A stretch of DNA of 31,879 bases, taken from assembly GCA_020650975.1 (NCBI GenBank), contig JAIPMN010007718.1, positions 1-31,879 on the forward strand. The letters run 5' to 3'. Source of the DNA: Apostichopus californicus (lineage: Eukaryota > Echinodermata > Holothuroidea > Aspidochirotida > Stichopodidae). The notes under the pieces were generated by a model. It saw nothing but the letters and a program-made list of their open reading frames with translations. It did not search any database and was not told where the DNA came from. Within the stretch, counting starts at the first letter, position 1; the number at the start of each line of letters is the position of its first letter. Below are positions 31,117 through 31,879 of this stretch, one piece after another. The position numbers were made by a program, and so were the translations under genes.

Positions 31117-31879
31117 TAGCATGGAACATTTGATGTGAAGGTTGATGTTGGTGTTATTTTAGATTTGAGAGCAATTCACCCAGCAAGGATTTCTTTTGAT
31201 GTTCGTGTTACTTTAGATCTGGGAGCAATTCATCCAGCAAGGATTTCTTTTAATGTTTGTGTAACTTTATTCCTAGGAGCAATTCATCCAACAAGGATTT
31301 CTTTTAATGTTTGTGTTACTTTATTCCTAGGAGCAATTCATCCAGCAAGGATTTCTTTTGATGTTCGTGTTACTTTAGATCTAAGAGCAATTCATCCAGA
31401 AAGGATTTCTTTTGATGTTCATGTTACTTTAGATCTGGGAGCAATTTATCCAGCAAGGATTTCTTTTGATGTTTGTGTTACTTTAGATCTAGGAGCAATT
31501 TATCCAGCAAGGATTTCTTTTGATGTTCGTGTTACTTTAGATCTAAGAGCAATTCATGTTGCAAGATTTCTTTTGATGTTCGTGTCACTTTAGATCTAGG
31601 AGCAATTCATCCAGCAAGGATTTCTTTTGATGTTCGTGTTACTTTAGATCTAGGAGCAATTCATCCAACAAGGATTTCTTTTGATGTTTGTGTTACTTTA
31701 GATCTAAGAGCAATTCATCCAACAAGGATTTCTTTTGATGTTTGTGTTACTTTAGATCTAGGAGCAATTCATCCAGCAAGGATTTCTTTTGATGTTTGTG
31801 TTACTTTAGATCTAGGAGCAATTTATCCAGCAAGGATTTCTTTTGATGTTCGTGTTACTTTAGATCTAAGAGCAATTCA
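31117..31879 (+). repeat. 54-bp tandem repeat array, running off the window
   Basis: About 14 units with core gatgttcgtgttactttaga and tctaggagcaattcatccag, then caaggatttctttt, at exact 54-bp spacing (gcaatt at 31171, 31225 and on). One plus-strand frame is open as an 18-residue repeat (FDVRVTLDLGAIHPARIS) from 31135 until a 1-base deletion near 31566 breaks it. No start, splice site or known protein supports coding. Confidence 0.93.

Overview
This is eukaryotic, AT-rich, intron-rich animal DNA. The two recognisable genes, the mix of non-LTR (L2/CR1-like) and hAT-like element remnants, the many minisatellites and the scattered TAGGCCTA words suggest a marine invertebrate, perhaps a deuterostome such as an echinoderm or hemichordate. 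That assignment is an inference; nothing in the window names the species.

Layout, left to right. Positions 1-108 hold the end of a hAT-like element. About 0.6-1.97 kb is the putative 5' region of gene 1, with an RFX X-box at 664-676 and a perfect CRE at 1931-1938. Gene 1 (plus strand, five coding exons, 1968-12151, splice phases all compatible) encodes a protein of about 1,028 residues. It has an N-terminal von Willebrand factor A domain with an intact MIDAS, a tudor-like DUF4537/C11orf16-type domain, a disordered middle with a possible LC8-binding motif, and a charged coiled-coil C-terminus. Its third intron opens with a ~31-bp minisatellite whose units copy the exon's own 5' splice site. 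From 12.2 to 21.2 kb is mostly non-coding, AT-rich DNA holding an antisense LINE 3' end, a 390-bp hAT MITE with a perfect 8-bp target duplication, a ~280-bp tandem duplication, and one candidate terminal coding exon of an unidentified minus-strand gene (15047-15120).

Gene 2 (minus strand, eight exons from 29759 down to 21215) encodes a complete protein tyrosine phosphatase catalytic domain of 303 residues. It is most like R3-subtype receptor PTPs (PTPRB/PTPRJ type), and all catalytic elements are intact (WPD loop, [11 protein letters not shown]-loop). The ectodomain and membrane exons lie beyond the right edge. Its introns carry a sense-opposed LINE 3' end, several minisatellites, and two tandem duplications that each copy the 3' end and 5' splice site of a catalytic exon. 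The right end (29.99-31.88 kb) is two adjoining satellite arrays, of 15-bp and 54-bp units, presumably in an upstream intron of the phosphatase gene.

The two genes have no obvious functional link. Gene 1 looks like a ciliary-type gene (VWA3/C11orf16 relatives plus an upstream X-box; inference). Gene 2 is a signalling receptor phosphatase. The most unusual feature is that three exons in two genes have tandem duplications anchored on their own splice-donor junction.
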